64,000 nucleotides of DNA from Xiphophorus maculatus (lineage: Eukaryota; Chordata; Actinopteri; Cyprinodontiformes; Poeciliidae). Below are positions 46,258 through 58,000 of the stretch, in pieces. A model generated the notes under the pieces. It did not search any database and had not been told where the DNA came from. It worked only from the letters and a program-made list of their open reading frames with translations. The first letter of the stretch is position 1, and each line of letters begins with the position of its first letter. The DNA is taken from NCBI RefSeq assembly GCF_002775205.1, contig NC_036447.1:6250501-6314500 (forward strand), read 5' to 3'. Position numbers and translations under genes: made by a program.

Positions 46258-47780
46258 AAACATTGTTAACAGTAGCACTACTTCAACATGTCTTTAGTTA
46301 AGTAAAAAGTAGCTATTCAAGAAATTACTCAAGTACTTGAAGTTTGCTTTGTAAATATATTCTAGTTTCTAGTATATATTTACTCATAAGTTATATTTTC
46401 TTAGTATCAAGCTTTTATATCTTACTGAGATAATTAAGTACAAAAACACTTAAAATAAGAAAAATATTCTAACGTAAAAACATGTTGGTGAGAAAAATTA
46501 TTTTGTCAAAAAGAAAACAAGCTAAAAAACTCCTTAATTTAAGATATTTAATCTTACTCAGATTTCAGTTTTTGCAGTAAAAGAGTAAAAAAGGATTTGG
46601 TAAAAGTACTGAGTAACTGATCAAATTATCAATCATTTAATATTTAAAAATTACATAATCAGAAAGACCAAAATATAAAATTAAGTGGAAATTTTGGTAT
46701 TATAAGGACAAAAATGACAATAATTCATATAAGTAACAAAAAATAACAAAATCAGGCGAAAGAAACATTTTCCTTTTTTTTTTCTTTCAATGTTAAACTT
46801 ATGAAACTTTAACAAAAACTGCAGGTGTGTCTGTCTGGTGACTTTTTGGTTAAAAAATGTTTGTTTTTCTTTCAGTGGGTAGAAAATCCAAATTTTACTC
46901 AAGCAAGAGTAGAAATACTTCATAATAAAATTACTCAAGTGAAAGTAACTAGTTACTTCACAACTAAGCCTGTAAGGATGTAGTGGGAACAGAAAATGTA
47001 CGGGGAACAGAGCTGCTGAAACTTACAAGTTTATTCCAACTGCATCAATAAGCAAGTTATCAATAACGTTGTTTTTGTCCATAGAAAAAAAAAATTCCCC
47101 TTTTAATGGCACCAAGCATCCAGATTCCTATGGAACCGAGTGAAAAATGCCCAGAAACTGCCAGGTATTTGTACTTCATCTACAGTATGATAAAAAATAC
47201 ATCAACAATCTGGTTTCACAAGTTTGTAAGAAACAGAAAATCCTTTTTTTGTTGCCGATTGTTTTTGTGCTTTCTTACGATACCATGAAGAACGAGTATT
47301 AGAGCCACGTTAAGAAAGTAGAATTAAATTATGAGAATACAGCTTAAATAAAACGAGACTAAAGTCAAAACTACACGAGAAGTTGAAGTATTACAAGAAT
47401 AAAGTTTACCACAATAACGTCATAGTATTAATAAAGTCAACTTTTTTCTCTAAATATTACGGTTCTTAGACTCGTATTACGACTTTATTCTCAAAATGAG
47501 TTTTTATTTTCACATTTTTACAACTTTGTTCTCAAAATATGACTGTTTATATTGTGTGTTACGACTCGTAATGTTACAACATTTTTGTAGGATTCATATT
47601 GTATAACTTGTTTCTCGTAGTTTATTTTCATAATGACTTTGTTCTTATTATTACGACTTTATTCTCAAAATGTGACTGTATTCTCATTATTTACATTTAC
47701 ATTATAAACATGCTTCCACGATGTTCCAACAGCACATCAACATGAGTGAAACTTTGTGGAAGTGAAATAGGAGCCGAGTC
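45260..47780. other. Intergenic DNA between capn9 and taf5l
   Basis: No gene is supported. The stretch holds ACTCAAGTA-family pieces at 45935-46040 (one orientation) and 46265-46965 (the other), flanking an (AT)n run, and a 'tagggctgcaac' MITE-like end near 45335. 47300-47690 is a low-complexity run of 'attatgagaatac' and 'acgactttattctcaaaa' words. Confidence 0.5.
46219..46254. repeat. (AT)n microsatellite
   Basis: Alternating AT of about 36 bases, next to an ACTCAAGTA-family fragment. Confidence 0.95.
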
Positions 47781-47788
47781 GTTTGTTG

Positions 47789-50603
47789 CTACGGCTCGGT
47801 TTTCTCCAGCGCCGTTCCTGTGACCAGCAGCAGGTTGCAGGCCATGAACTGGACGTTCAGGACGTTGCTGGTGTTTCCTACGTACTGACCCACCAGCTCG
47901 CCGGACGAGCCATCGGCAGCGGGCGCCCCGCCGTGCGAGCTGCGGATGTCCCAGACGCGGACGGAGTTGTCTATGGAGGAGGACGCCACCAGGCTGCTGT
48001 CCGGGCTGAAGGACAGGCTGGTGATGCTGTCCGCGTGGCCGCGCAGCTCTTTGAACAGAGTCCCCGCCGCCAGGTCCCACAGCTTCACCCGCTGGTCCTC
48101 GCCGGCCGACGCCAGGTACTTCCCGTTCGGTGAGAAGGCGAGCGCCAGCACGGCGCCGCGGTGGCCCGTGAAGAGCCGCACCGACTGGCCCTGCTGGGTG
48201 CTCCACAGCCGCACCGTTTTGTCCGTGGAGCCGGTGGCCAGGTAGTTGGAGTTGGGGTGGAACTTGACGCAGTCGACGTCGGACAGGTGGCCGACGTAGA
48301 GCCGCAGCGGGTAGGAGCGCGAGAAGGTCCAGAGGCGGGCAGTGCGGTCGTGGGAGCCGCTGGCGAAATAGAGGCTGCAGGGGCTGACGTCCAGGTCCCA
48401 CACCGGGTAGCCGTGGCCCTGGTACAGCACCGTGTTGGTGAAGCTGCCCAGGTCCCAGTAGCGGATGGTGGAGTCCTCGGAGCAGGACAGCAGGCCGGAG
48501 CTGTCGGTCAGGAAGGCAGTGCGATAGACGGGACCGCTGTGGCCGCGCAGCATCTTCACCTCGCTGCCGCAGCCGTCCTCCTCGTCCGCCTGGACGAAGA
48601 CAAAAAGATCAGGATGCGAATTTCTGAGTTTAAAAAGTCGACAATTTTTAAGAAAAAACATCCAAATTTTGAGGATAATTTCAAACTTTTGAATTTCAAA
48701 GTTAAAAATTTGCCAGAAGAAAAACTAAAGCAAAACAAAAAACAAGGACATTTGCTTAGTTTCAAAAGTTTAAAATTTGCAAGAAAAATTTTGAGTTTGA
48801 ACTTAGAAATGATTATGAAAAACAAAAACATTTCTGAACTCCAAAAATCCAAAATATGTGAAAAGTCTGAGTTTCAAATATGGAAAATTTGTGTCTTCAT
48901 TTTTGTCTTACTTGAAATTAATCTCCAAATTTCCTGGAAAAAAAGATTCTAAGTTCCGTTTTTATGTATTTCAGTTAATGAAAATTTTCTCTCACTTTCA
49001 ATTTTAGTTAACTATTGTAATGCTGATCTGAACTCTTAAAGTAAAGACGACTAGTTTTGTCGGCTCACCTCCTCCTCTTGCACGTCGCACGCCAGGTGGA
49101 TGTACGACACGTCGGCCTGGTGCGGTTTGGCCTTCAGCTTCCTGGCCCGGAGGCTCCACAGTTTCACGGCGGAGTTGTCGAACCCGGCTGCCAGCAGCCG
49201 GCTGTCCGGCGAAACCTCCGCCGCGTTCAGCATCTGCTCCGTGTGGTGGAAGGCGTAGAAGCAGATGGTGGTGAGCGACGGAGGGCCTTCGCGGACTTTC
49301 TTGATGCAGTCCTGCAGCGCCAGAAGCGCCACCTCGTTCTGCGGGATCCCAGCAGGAACCTCCAACGCCTCGGCTCTGCCCTCGGCTCCGCCCACGCCTG
49401 CCCAGGAGCCGGCGTTGGCGGCCGCCATGGAGCCAGCGGCGGCTCCGTACAGCTGGTACTCAGTTCGCCTGGAAGCGGTGACCTCCACCTGCAGGTGTGT
49501 GCTGAGTGTCCTGCAGATGGCGCTGTTGTCGTCGCTCTGAAGGTAGCGCAGCAGGTAGCTGTGAGCCGACTCCGTCAGGTGAACCACGTACTTATGCTCC
49601 AGGAAAGACCTCAGCTTGGGATTGGCGGCGACGTCCTGCGCCGTGACGACGTGGCGGAGCTGCTCCACCACCGACCGCTGCTCCCCGTCGTGAAGAAAGG
49701 TGTCGTGAAAACGGACGTAGAAGCTGTCTACTGCCCCCTTCAGGCCGCAGTGCACCATGTCAAGGTGGAGATAAACGAAGAGCGGGTAGAGGAGGCAGCT
49801 GACCTCCTGGGCATAAGAGATTTCTGTTTCTGGTAGTGGAAAAATAGGAAATACTCTCAACATTCAGGATCAAAAAAGGCCTTAAAAGTTCCCATTTAGA
49901 GTTGCAACTAACGATTATTTAAGTAATCAATTATTCTTTTCGGGGTTGTTTGCTTGACACCAAATTTGTTAGATTTTTTTTTTAAGTCAGCAGGTGGGGT
50001 GTGGTTGCTTTACTAACCTCTTTAAACTGTCACAAATGTCTAAATCTAAACTCTATGGAGGTACATATGTGCCAATATCCTCCTTCACCAGCTCTGTTCA
50101 CGCCAGAGCTCCTTCTTCTACTGGGTTGAACAGGCACATGAACACTGCTGCCATCTAGTGTCTAAAGGCTTGTTTTGCAGTCAAGCAAGAATAAAGACTA
50201 TTTGAGAAGTACTGATGTAAAGGATGCTACAAGCAGTCAAAGTGTAGGTGTGATACCTGAGAGAAAGCAGCGGAGCCTGGAGAACTGGACCTCATACTGC
50301 TGCGGGTCGGGCTGGCAGGGAGCAGCAGAGACGATGTTGGCACAGCCCGACTCTGTCTGCACTGCTCACAATGAGGAGGAGAAGCAGAAGAGGAGGAGGA
50401 AAGCACTTTAGTTACATTATGATGATTGTATTTTAAATAACGGCCAAAGAAAGAATGAGCTCACCAGTCAGACCAGCAGCCAGCTCTTCGGTGGACTGGA
50501 AGAGTTTGGCTCCTTTCAGGGAGCCGTCAGTATCCACATACTGTCTTCTCTTCAGGTACTGAGCCACAGCGTACTGGATCTGCTCGGCCCGGACCCGTTT
50601 CAT
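47789..50603 (-). CDS. taf5l: TAF5L, WD40 subunit of the SAGA/PCAF complex
   Basis: Minus-strand coding exons: 50603-50465, 50361-50257, 49829-49069, 48589-47789. They join in frame to 601 residues (human TAF5L about 589). It starts [20 protein letters not shown], matching the family's LisH-like head, followed by the TAF5 N-terminal helical domain (about 80-215, with [15 protein letters not shown] and [12 protein letters not shown]) and WD40 blades from about 250 to 590 ([75 protein letters not shown]). TAF5L takes the place of TAF5 in the nuclear SAGA-type histone acetyltransferase complex. The linker near residues 205-235 is Ala/Gly-rich and probably lineage-specific. The last exon is GC-rich. 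It is divergent from nup133. A probable 5' UTR exon ends at 51286, spliced to 50606. Confidence 0.95.
48600..48955. repeat. Degenerate TTTCTAGAAA-type array in taf5l intron
   Basis: Loose repeats of 'aaaagtctgagtttcaaa', 'aaaatttgcaagaaaaattt' and 'aacatttctgaactcc' fill the last taf5l intron, beginning about 10 bases upstream of the exon acceptor at 48590. Confidence 0.55.
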
Positions 50604-51279
50604 GACCTGACAGGTACAAAAACATCAACACTCAGGCCTCCAAATCCAAGCAGGAAATCCATCATTCTTTGTTACTAATTTATGAGGAGTGTGTTCTAAA
50701 ACCAGCTGGAATGACTGAGAGTACGGCAGGGCAGTATGGATTTAAAATAAACTATTTTTCGAACCAGATCCCATTTTAAATCTTTTTTTTTTTCCTTTAC
50801 AATCTAACCGAATCATAATAAAGCTAGCTGTTTAAATCAATTGTTTTTGCGTTTTTATTAGATGAATTTGACTAGATAAATAGGCTAGTGTGTGTTTTGT
50901 CTGATAAACCAAAACTTATACTAAAAAAATGCTTCCACTTAAAAATACTAATCTGGTTAAATTTAAGTCACATTTTTAGTTTTCCTAAAAACTCCTCCAA
51001 TTTAGAAACTAGAATACATAAACTATTCAAACCTGGACTAAAATATTCTACACTAATGAGAAAATATTTAAAACCCAGTTTGTGATGTGCAAAACCGTTA
51101 CTTTGTCTTTTATTTTACTTTGAAAAATCAAAAAGTCTTAATGCTGCTGCGACGCAACGCTGTCAGAACGTTAGATGGAGCTAACCGGCTACTTTAGCTC
51201 CGTTAGCAGCGGTGCTAACGGTAAAGGCTTTTCATGGGAATATGTTTCATTCTGAATCACTGCAGGCTACAAAACATCT

Positions 51280-51430
51280 ACTCACTGCATCTTGTCGTGT
51301 TATCCTCAGCCGTCAGATCATATAAGCAAGGCGGTCTAGTTTAATCCAGATTCTAACTGAACGAATATTTCTACCTTTCATTGCCGCGCCATCATGGATT
51401 ATCTTCTTTTAAACTAGCTGACAGTTAGCG
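51280..51430 (-). other. Probable non-coding first exon of taf5l
   Basis: On the minus strand 'caagatgca|GTGAGT' is a perfect splice donor after 51286. It would join the acceptor 'gtcag' before 50606, three bases before the start codon. The exon's left end is not known; the patch near 51385 with 'ccatgatggcgcggc' is a plausible start region with a YY1-like word. Transcript data were not available. Confidence 0.45.
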
Positions 51431-52066
51431 AACTGGCGTAATTTCGCATCACTGCCACCTACAGTCTGGACTGTAAAACAACGCACTTTCTCCAAAATGT
51501 TTACAAAGGGGACGTATATTCTACTTTTTAGCACTTTTCAGTCGCTGCAATTTTTTATTGGATGAATTATTATAAATTAGCTTTTAAACAAACTTTTAAA
51601 TAGAAATGAACACTTGAGACACTGTGTCTGAATTCCAGCTGTACTTTTAAATGTACTTTTAAATTGAATTACTCACTCAAGTTAATTTTTCGTTTATATC
51701 TGAAACGTCTAATCACACAAATAGCACGAGTTTATATTAAAAAAAAACACGTATTGGAATAAAATTGTTAATGGTATTCTAATTTGTTGAGATGACCATA
51801 TTCTCTGTTGCGATAAATCAACTCCTTCCACGGCCACTAGAGGGCTCTCTGTGATGATTTGAGTTCTGTTCTGGTCACGTGGTTGTTGAGTGATGACGTT
51901 CAATCATCGCGACTGAACCGCGCGTTGTTTGGAGAGTGCTGTGTTGAAGAGCGGTTGAATTGATCTTTTTCGCCGTTTGATGTGGATTTATTCGGTCTGC
52001 TGTTTTGTGTATTGATCATCAGAACTCTTTATAGACTATTGAACAGTTCGGAGTCCAGGCGCAGGC
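51290..52066. promoter_or_regulatory. Head-to-head taf5l / nup133 promoter region
   Basis: taf5l runs left and nup133 runs right, with start codons 1.46 kb apart and likely transcription starts about 500-600 bases apart. Near 51876-51905 there are a CACGTG E-box (51876-51881) and a TGACGT CRE half (51894-51899), followed by CpG-rich 'catcgcgactgaaccgcgcg'. No TATA box is obvious. Both are housekeeping genes, so a shared bidirectional promoter is likely. Confidence 0.5.
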
Positions 52067-55000
52067 ATGTTTAGCCCCCGCACCGCCCCGGGCTCCGGCC
52101 GCAGGCACCAGGGCAGAGTTACTGGGAGGAAAAGCGTCTCTGGGTCGGGTGGTGGGTTTATGTTTTCCCCGCGCAGGACGCCTATGACGGCGAGGTGAGT
52201 GGACGCACACTGAACACAGGCTTTGTTGTACTGTAGTTTTATATTTCCACTTTAAAGTAAAAAACCCCACACATTTGTACGTCCTTGTTTCCTAGGGAAC
52301 TCGAGTAAACAAAAAGCACATGCAGTCATATAGTTACCTGCTTTTAAAACAATAAAAGCCCATTTTAGCTGAAATTTTGGTATTTATGCATAATAAAGTT
52401 TACCGTATAAAATCATTGGCTTTTGCAGCCATTCTAGAATATTAATGCAGATGACTAACAAGTAAGCCGTTCACGATAAAAAAAAAATTCTGGACGATAA
52501 ATTGTTCCAGAAGTTATTGCGATAAATGATAATATTGTTGTTTTGAGAACATTTTCAAGTAATATAATAGTAACAATGTACTAACGCAAGAACACATTCC
52601 CAAAGGTCAATAAACTTTAAATTCTGCCTGTAGAGCTTTTCATTTGGAATTTATTTATTATTGATTGTCTTACACGCTCTCTGTATTGTGCACAATATAC
52701 AAATAAACCTGATTGAGTGATTTCATCTAACAGTGCTTGGAAATAAATTTTCCCACAACAAGAGCGAAGAAATAGTCAAGAGATCTCAAACTTTGGTGCT
52801 GCATTTTAGTTAAAAAATGGCAGTCCAGCTCAATCAACACTTTTCCTTCTGTCCTCTGCAAATCGTTAAAATCCACATTTTATCAGAAACTAACACTTTA
52901 TGTTATTATCCTGTTGATTATGCTAAAAATCCAGTCCTGATGTGTGTAATCGCTCCTCGTCAGGTCGACGCCCACTCGAGTGCAGAACCACACTGTCACT
53001 GAGACGGTTTACTACGACGTTCAGACGTTTGGTTCGTCGCTGCCTGTCAAAGTGATGGAAGCTCTCACCACGGCTGAAGGTGAGAAAAGCGTCATCCCTG
53101 ATTGGAGGGAAAGAAACAGGAATGCTCTATCTATAGTTAAAGCCATAAAATTACACACACCTTGTTGTTTTTCTCACCATCTGTAGTGAAATCAGACCAA
53201 GCTTTTCTTTCTTTTTTTTAGGTCAACTAGAGTTACTAAAATTATATGTATTTATTAAATGTCACAATAATGACAGAATATGTCAGATATTTATGCATTC
53301 ACATTTCTAAATGTTAATTAGAGATATTTAAGATTAATTGCTAATTTCTTTGAAATGTCACTTGGCGATTCCTACTTTGAGCTATTCTTAATTTCGCTCT
53401 CAGAAATGTTTTTAAGTGTTGTTTTAATTCACCAAATAAATGTACAAAACATTGATGCATTTACATGCTGAAATAAATCCAAATTTTCAGTTTGGTGTGT
53501 TAATAAACAGGGGAAATATTAAAGTTTTATTTTTTTCCACTATTGTTTTCTAAGTCATTTCTGGTTCTTCTAGCTGACGACCCAATCTCAGTTAAGGTGA
53601 ACGAGAGCGGCTGGGCCTGGATGGTTTGTGGAGAGAGACTAATAATCTGGAAGATCTGCCAGACTGCTGTAGCTAAGGTATGATAAACCAGATCAGTAGG
53701 GCGGGGCGATAAACCAATCTTATTGGTCCTTGAAGACTCAATTTTTGTGAAAAAAGATCTACACAAACTGAGCTGCTAATCCCAATAAAGCTTTTTTTCT
53801 CAACAAAACAACTTTTTTATCGTAATTTTGAGACGTTTTTACTGGTAAAATTGCATCATTATTCTGCTAATATTTTGATTATAATCTTGTAATTAAACAT
53901 TCTTGTAGCCTGGCTCTAATACTGCACTGTAGTGGTTGAAATAAAATCCACTTTTTAAAAATATTTTCTTTTTTAGAATAAAGCTAGGAAATTTTTTTTG
54001 TGTAAAATTGGATCTTGTATTGAAACTTTTTTTTTTTCATTTAGAAACAAAAGCTAGCAAAAAAAGAGATAAAAATCGGTTCTTGGATGAGCTTTTATTT
54101 TGAAGCCATTTCATCCAGCCCTACAAATCAGCATAAAATATGATCTGTTGAAAATGAATAAGTTATAAATAGTTTCTGATGTAGAATAGATTAAGTCTTT
54201 TTTAGTTTGAATGAGAATAAAACGTGTGTTTTGCTGCAGCTGTCTGTTTGCAAAGAGCTCCAGCTGCCCAGCAGTGAGTTCACCTACACGGCCGACCTGG
54301 TGGCTCTGACGTCGGCCGCTCCTCTCAGGACGGCCACCGTTCAGTCCGTCTCCATCCTCGCCGTAGCTGCAGAAGGAACGGCTCGCTTCTGGCCGAGTCT
54401 GGCACACGAGGGGATCTACACAGAGTCGGATGTGAACCTGGGAGATCTTTGCAACTTCGTTGTTGCACTCAGAGTTCGTAAAAAATAGAAAAAGTTTGAA
54501 ATTATTTGTATTTATCTTGACAGAAATCTTGTTTTTAAGCCTTGTGATGGTTTCTGTCCGGTTCTTCTGCTGCTATTTCAACTTTTTTCCTATTTTCTCT
54601 TTAAGGGTGGAAGCTTTGTCTTATCGTCTGTGAAGAATCAGCTGCTGAGAGCGAGCTCGGACTCTTCAGGGAAGCTGCAGTACCGAGCCCTGCAGCAGGG
54701 TCAGGGGGTTCTGTCCGGGATCGGGCGCCGTGTGTCCAGTCTGTTCGGCATCCTCTCCCCTCCAGCTAACGACGAGGTGAGTTATATTCAGTTTGCAATT
54801 CCAGCTAGACGGAGAACGGCAAGATATTTTACACCCCAAAATAACATTAGATGAACTGGATCCTTTGGGGTTTAGACATTTTTGATGTCCCAGTTTATTC
54901 TGAACTTTTTTTATTATTGCTTTTGTTTTCTTTTTTATTTAAATAATGTGTACAAACCTCAACATATAAAAGAAGGGGCTCAAAATAAATTAGTAGGATG

Positions 55001-58000
55001 AACAACTACGTAGGCCTGTCGCAATAAGTGATAAATCAGTTAAATTAAAACAAACTCAATTATTTCTATTTGCATGATTTATTGTTTTTCTCCTTCTACC
55101 ACAAACAAGATGATAAAAAAATCTTCAATCTGGTGTTTTGGTCTCAACTAGACATTTTATTGAAGATCAATTTTAAATAATTCATTTTATTTGTTGTTTC
55201 TGTTATTTTGTTTATTTATTTTGGATATTTAAAATGTCTTCTAGATCCAGTATTAAATGTTCCTTCGAATTTAAAGTTTATTAATCCTTGAGAATGTTTT
55301 GTTGCATTATTATGGCATTAATATTATATTACTTGAGAATGGTCTCAAAATAACAATATTATTGTTTATCACAATAACTTCTGGGAAAATTTATTGTCCA
55401 GCAACATTTGTTATAGTGACAGGCCTACACCCCTCCCCCCACACACAAAAAAAGATTTCAACACAAAAAAAATCAGAATTGAGCATCAATACCTGCTGTG
55501 TTAGTGAAGCCTAAAGTGAAGTTTCAGAAAGTAAAGTTTCAAAATGTTGTTTCAAATGCAAACCAACACTCTGGATCTGGAAAAACCTTGAAAACTCCCA
55601 AAAATCTGTCCAGCATCAGTAGTTGAACTGCATATAAATCATCCTATAAATGTCTCCGCAGCTCTACAGCGTCCTGTGGGTGGAGGGAACCAGCTGCTTG
55701 TACTCGCTGACCAGCTCCACTGTGAGCAAATGGGAAGTGGACGACAGCACAGAGCACCAGATCTTCAGCTGGGACACCAGGAAAGCTCTGACTGAGAGCA
55801 TCGTAGATTCAATCTGGGTCAGTAAGAACGCAACGTGTGTTGCAGTGAAATGGCTGAAAGCAGATTCGAACTACTGCTGGAGTCAGGAATCCAACTGGGA
55901 CTGTATTTACAGATACTGCAGATGTTTTTGTGTTCTTTTCTAGAAAGAAAAGACAATAAATATATCCTAAAAAGTGGCTTTTATTTCAATCAGCCCTTCT
56001 TCTGCGAGTTGTAGGATGGAGTACTACAACGAAAATTGAAAAAACCAGAAACAAACATTACATTTCGATGAATTTCAAATATGTTGGTCAATGTTTCATT
56101 TATTATGGTACAGAGTAAACTCTAAACAGATGGGTTTTTAGCCTTGATTTAAAGGAACTCGGTGTTCCAGTTTTCTGGAAGTTTGTTCCAGATTTGTAGT
56201 CCGTAGAAGCTGAATATTAGCAGAATAAAGATGCCGTTTTACCACAAGAACGTCTTAAAATGAAGAGAAAAGTTGTTTTAAAGAAAAGAAATTGTAGATT
56301 TATCAAGATCTGACATGACCAGATAAGTTTGTTTGTTTTTTCTTTTTGAAATACTCAGTTGTTGCTCAATAATTTCAAAGTCCTGCTACCAATAATAATG
56401 TGATACAGATTAAGTATTTCTTTATCTTAATTTAACTTCAGAAGATTCTCAACATTATAAATTTTGGCTACTCTTGTTAGTTGGAGTTCTAGTAATACTT
56501 CTTCTTCATTCTTCTTTTATGAATTTATTCTCATAATTTCAAAAAATTTAATCCTAACCTAGCCCTAATATTCAAAGTCTAAATAAATAGAAACTGTAAA
56601 ACAAGATGGCGGCTGACACCACTCTGAAATATGGAAACTCAAAGACTGAACTGGTGAAAATAATCTCAATTTTCTAAAAATTGAATCTTCAAAAGCCAAA
56701 AATTTGATTAATAATATTGATTTATCGCCCAGCCTTACTCAAAACTAAGGCCTTAATAAAATTGCTAAATACTATTGTTATATTATAGGAAGCTGCATGT
56801 TTAAAGCAAACATTGATTTTTCAGAAAATGTGACTGAACTTTTTCCTCCAGGGGTCAGAGAGCAACTATGAGGAGCTGAAGGAGGGAGCGAACGTCACAT
56901 ACCTGGATATGAAGTCGAGCCAGTGAGTGGTTTCGTCTTTCTGTCTGAAAGGGAATGAAAAACATCAGGCTGATGAGGAGAAATCATTTCAGTCCAGTTT
57001 TATTGTGACTTGTGTTGATTAAAATGCAGCTAAAGAACAAAATCAGAGCAGTACACAGACAGGTGTCAGGTCGCTGCACCTTAATGCAAGAGTTTCTTGC
57101 AAACTAGATGATAAGAGAGGAAAAATGAAGGGAAGGTATAAATAAGTGTTAACTTGTTTATTATGAAGACAAGAAAGCAATTTGTGTGATTCAGAAATTC
57201 AACATTAACAGGTTTTAATCTCTTTTCTTAGAGCATTAATGTCTATGTTTCTTGTTCTGTGAATACTGAATTTAAGCAATTTTAAAAGCAGATTTTAGCA
57301 GATATTTTTGTAAATATAATTTCCAAGCTTCTGCGTCTCCCCCACTCAGCTCCTTCAGACTAGCCAGCAGCAATTAGCAAACACCTGGTGGACCTGAGCC
57401 TCAGAAAGCTCATTGTACGAGCTGCTTCTCATTGAAACAGATAAAAATGTTGTAAAGGTTTAATAGAGGAGCCGTGTTGTGATGACTTCCTGTAGCTTCA
57501 GAAAGAGCAGGAGTTTCTTAAAGAGACAGATGCCCAATTTCAAGGCATTAAACTACAAAGTCAAATTTCTTTTAAGTCATATTTGATATATACAAAAATT
57601 TTATAACAATTATTTGCCTGATTGTGCTATAAATCGGCACTATGTGCCTGGAAAACATTTAATCCTGCCTCTTTAATGTAGCATCTTGTGTTTACAGTGA
57701 CTTTTTCTTATCGTTTTGGCCGACTGTTGATGCTCTTAAGCACTAGACTCCCCGTTGCACCTTGTAAATCAAATAACTGACACCCTGAAAATTTGATCTC
57801 CGTGCCCACCGTATGATGTCTAAATCCCAGACCCTATTGTGCATGTCTCCAGACTCGGCCTGGTGGTTTTGGCTGCAGCCTGGCATCCATCAGATTCGCC
57901 CTGCCTGGCTTATTTCTGCCTGGTCACCCTGCAGGAGACCGGAGACACAATTTCTGACCAGTTCACCGTGGAAGTGACCAAGTACAGCTGTCCATTCCAG

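Noticed and set aside
47697-48401. 234-residue minus-strand frame overlapping taf5l
   Set aside because: Out of frame with the WD40 repeats; Arg/Pro/Leu-rich product typical of a shifted GC-rich frame.
48161-48952. 263-residue open frame on the plus strand across the last taf5l exon
   Set aside because: It is the antisense shadow of the GC-rich WD40 exon, with low-complexity Val/Gly/Ala content and no domain.
49057-49836. 259-residue plus-strand open frame opposite taf5l exon 4
   Set aside because: Antisense shadow of a real coding exon. The taf5l frame on the other strand explains the conservation and the codon pattern.
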